From contig NZ_LQPH01000150.1 in the NCBI RefSeq assembly GCF_002102255.1, positions 1 through 64,000 of the forward strand: a DNA stretch of 64,000 bases. The letters run 5' to 3'. Below, in pieces: positions 63,981-64,000 of the stretch. The DNA is from Mycobacterium nebraskense (lineage in GTDB: Bacteria > Actinomycetota > Actinomycetes > Mycobacteriales > Mycobacteriaceae). The stretch's first letter is position 1; every line of letters starts with the position of its first letter. The translations under genes were made by a program, and so were the position numbers. The notes under the pieces were generated by a model. It saw nothing but the letters and a program-made list of their open reading frames with translations, made no database searches and was not told the DNA's origin.

Positions 63981-64000
63981 AGGCTACTCACAGGTAACCT

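Overview
The window is a GC-rich actinobacterial chromosome segment, almost certainly from a slow-growing Mycobacterium. Gene order matches the M. tuberculosis (Mtb) block from sigF (Rv3286c) to Rv3230c nearly gene for gene: accA3, sseA, maf, accE5, accD5, birA, purK, purE, fadE25, ctpC, rmlD, wbbL, manB, mamA, fbiB, fbiA, whiB2, pmmA, manA, alkB, rubA, rubB, sahH, tmk, mtrA, mtrB, lpqB, hpf, secA1, tgs3, ppk2. Mtb names and Rv numbers come from recognising protein families and synteny, not from a search. No tRNA, rRNA, CRISPR array, prophage or intact insertion sequence is visible.

Layout. 1-1,000: 3' half of a SigF-like sigma factor whose 5' part is missing or replaced, convergent with a STAS protein. 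1,070-7,024 (minus): acyl-CoA carboxylase cluster (accA3, accD5, accE5) with sseA, a SufE-like gene and maf. 7,077-12,201: birA, a PH-domain membrane protein, a GtrA-like protein, purK-purE, fadE25. 12,348-15,597: a three-gene signalling operon (receiver-PP2C phosphatase, CHASE3-HAMP histidine kinase, Rcp1-like receiver). 15,608-19,496: CoA-transferase and methyltransferase genes divergent from an acyl-CoA synthetase. 19,527-24,300 (minus): metal efflux ATPase ctpC, its partner pacL1, a TIGR03089-type protein and the cell-wall ligase lcp1. 24,400-27,266: rmlD-wbbL-manB (arabinogalactan linker and GDP-mannose). 27,325-31,820 (minus): NUDIX-mamA and fbiA-fbiB (coenzyme F420). 32,146-37,423: whiB2, two small conserved genes, pmmA, a TobH-like gene, manA. 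37,424-40,480: FAD oxidoreductase and an amino-acid permease. 40,582-42,858: alkane hydroxylase operon with its TetR regulator. 42,955-51,128: sahH, tmk, mtrA-mtrB-lpqB, comF-like gene, hpf. 51,262-64,000: secA1, an unknown gene, a tandem HD-GYP/LuxR regulator, mddA, a K+/H+ antiporter pair, Rv3235 family, tgs3, ppk2, a DUF gene and the desaturase reductase Rv3230c.

Themes. Several clusters serve the cell envelope: malonyl-/propionyl-CoA supply by AccA3/AccD5/AccE5, the rhamnose linker by RmlD/WbbL, ligation of arabinogalactan by Lcp1, mannose activation by ManA/PmmA/ManB, and MtrAB-LpqB control of cell-wall and division genes. Many gene pairs are coupled by 4-bp ATGA/GTGA overlaps. Departures from the Mtb arrangement are the broken sigF, the receiver/PP2C/kinase module and the fadD/methyltransferase pair (Mtb Rv3273 and Rv3271c are absent here), a NUDIX gene coupled to mamA, and an unknown gene plus a tandem HD-GYP/LuxR protein where Mtb has Rv3239c.

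Non-coding signals include an 18-bp perfect palindrome before alkB, an AT-rich inverted repeat before pacL1-ctpC, tandem inverted repeats before the Rv3230c homologue, a strong palindrome between convergent manB and NUDIX, a hairpin family built on GTGAA/TTCAC behind sahH and secA1, and a 26-bp repeat present twice.
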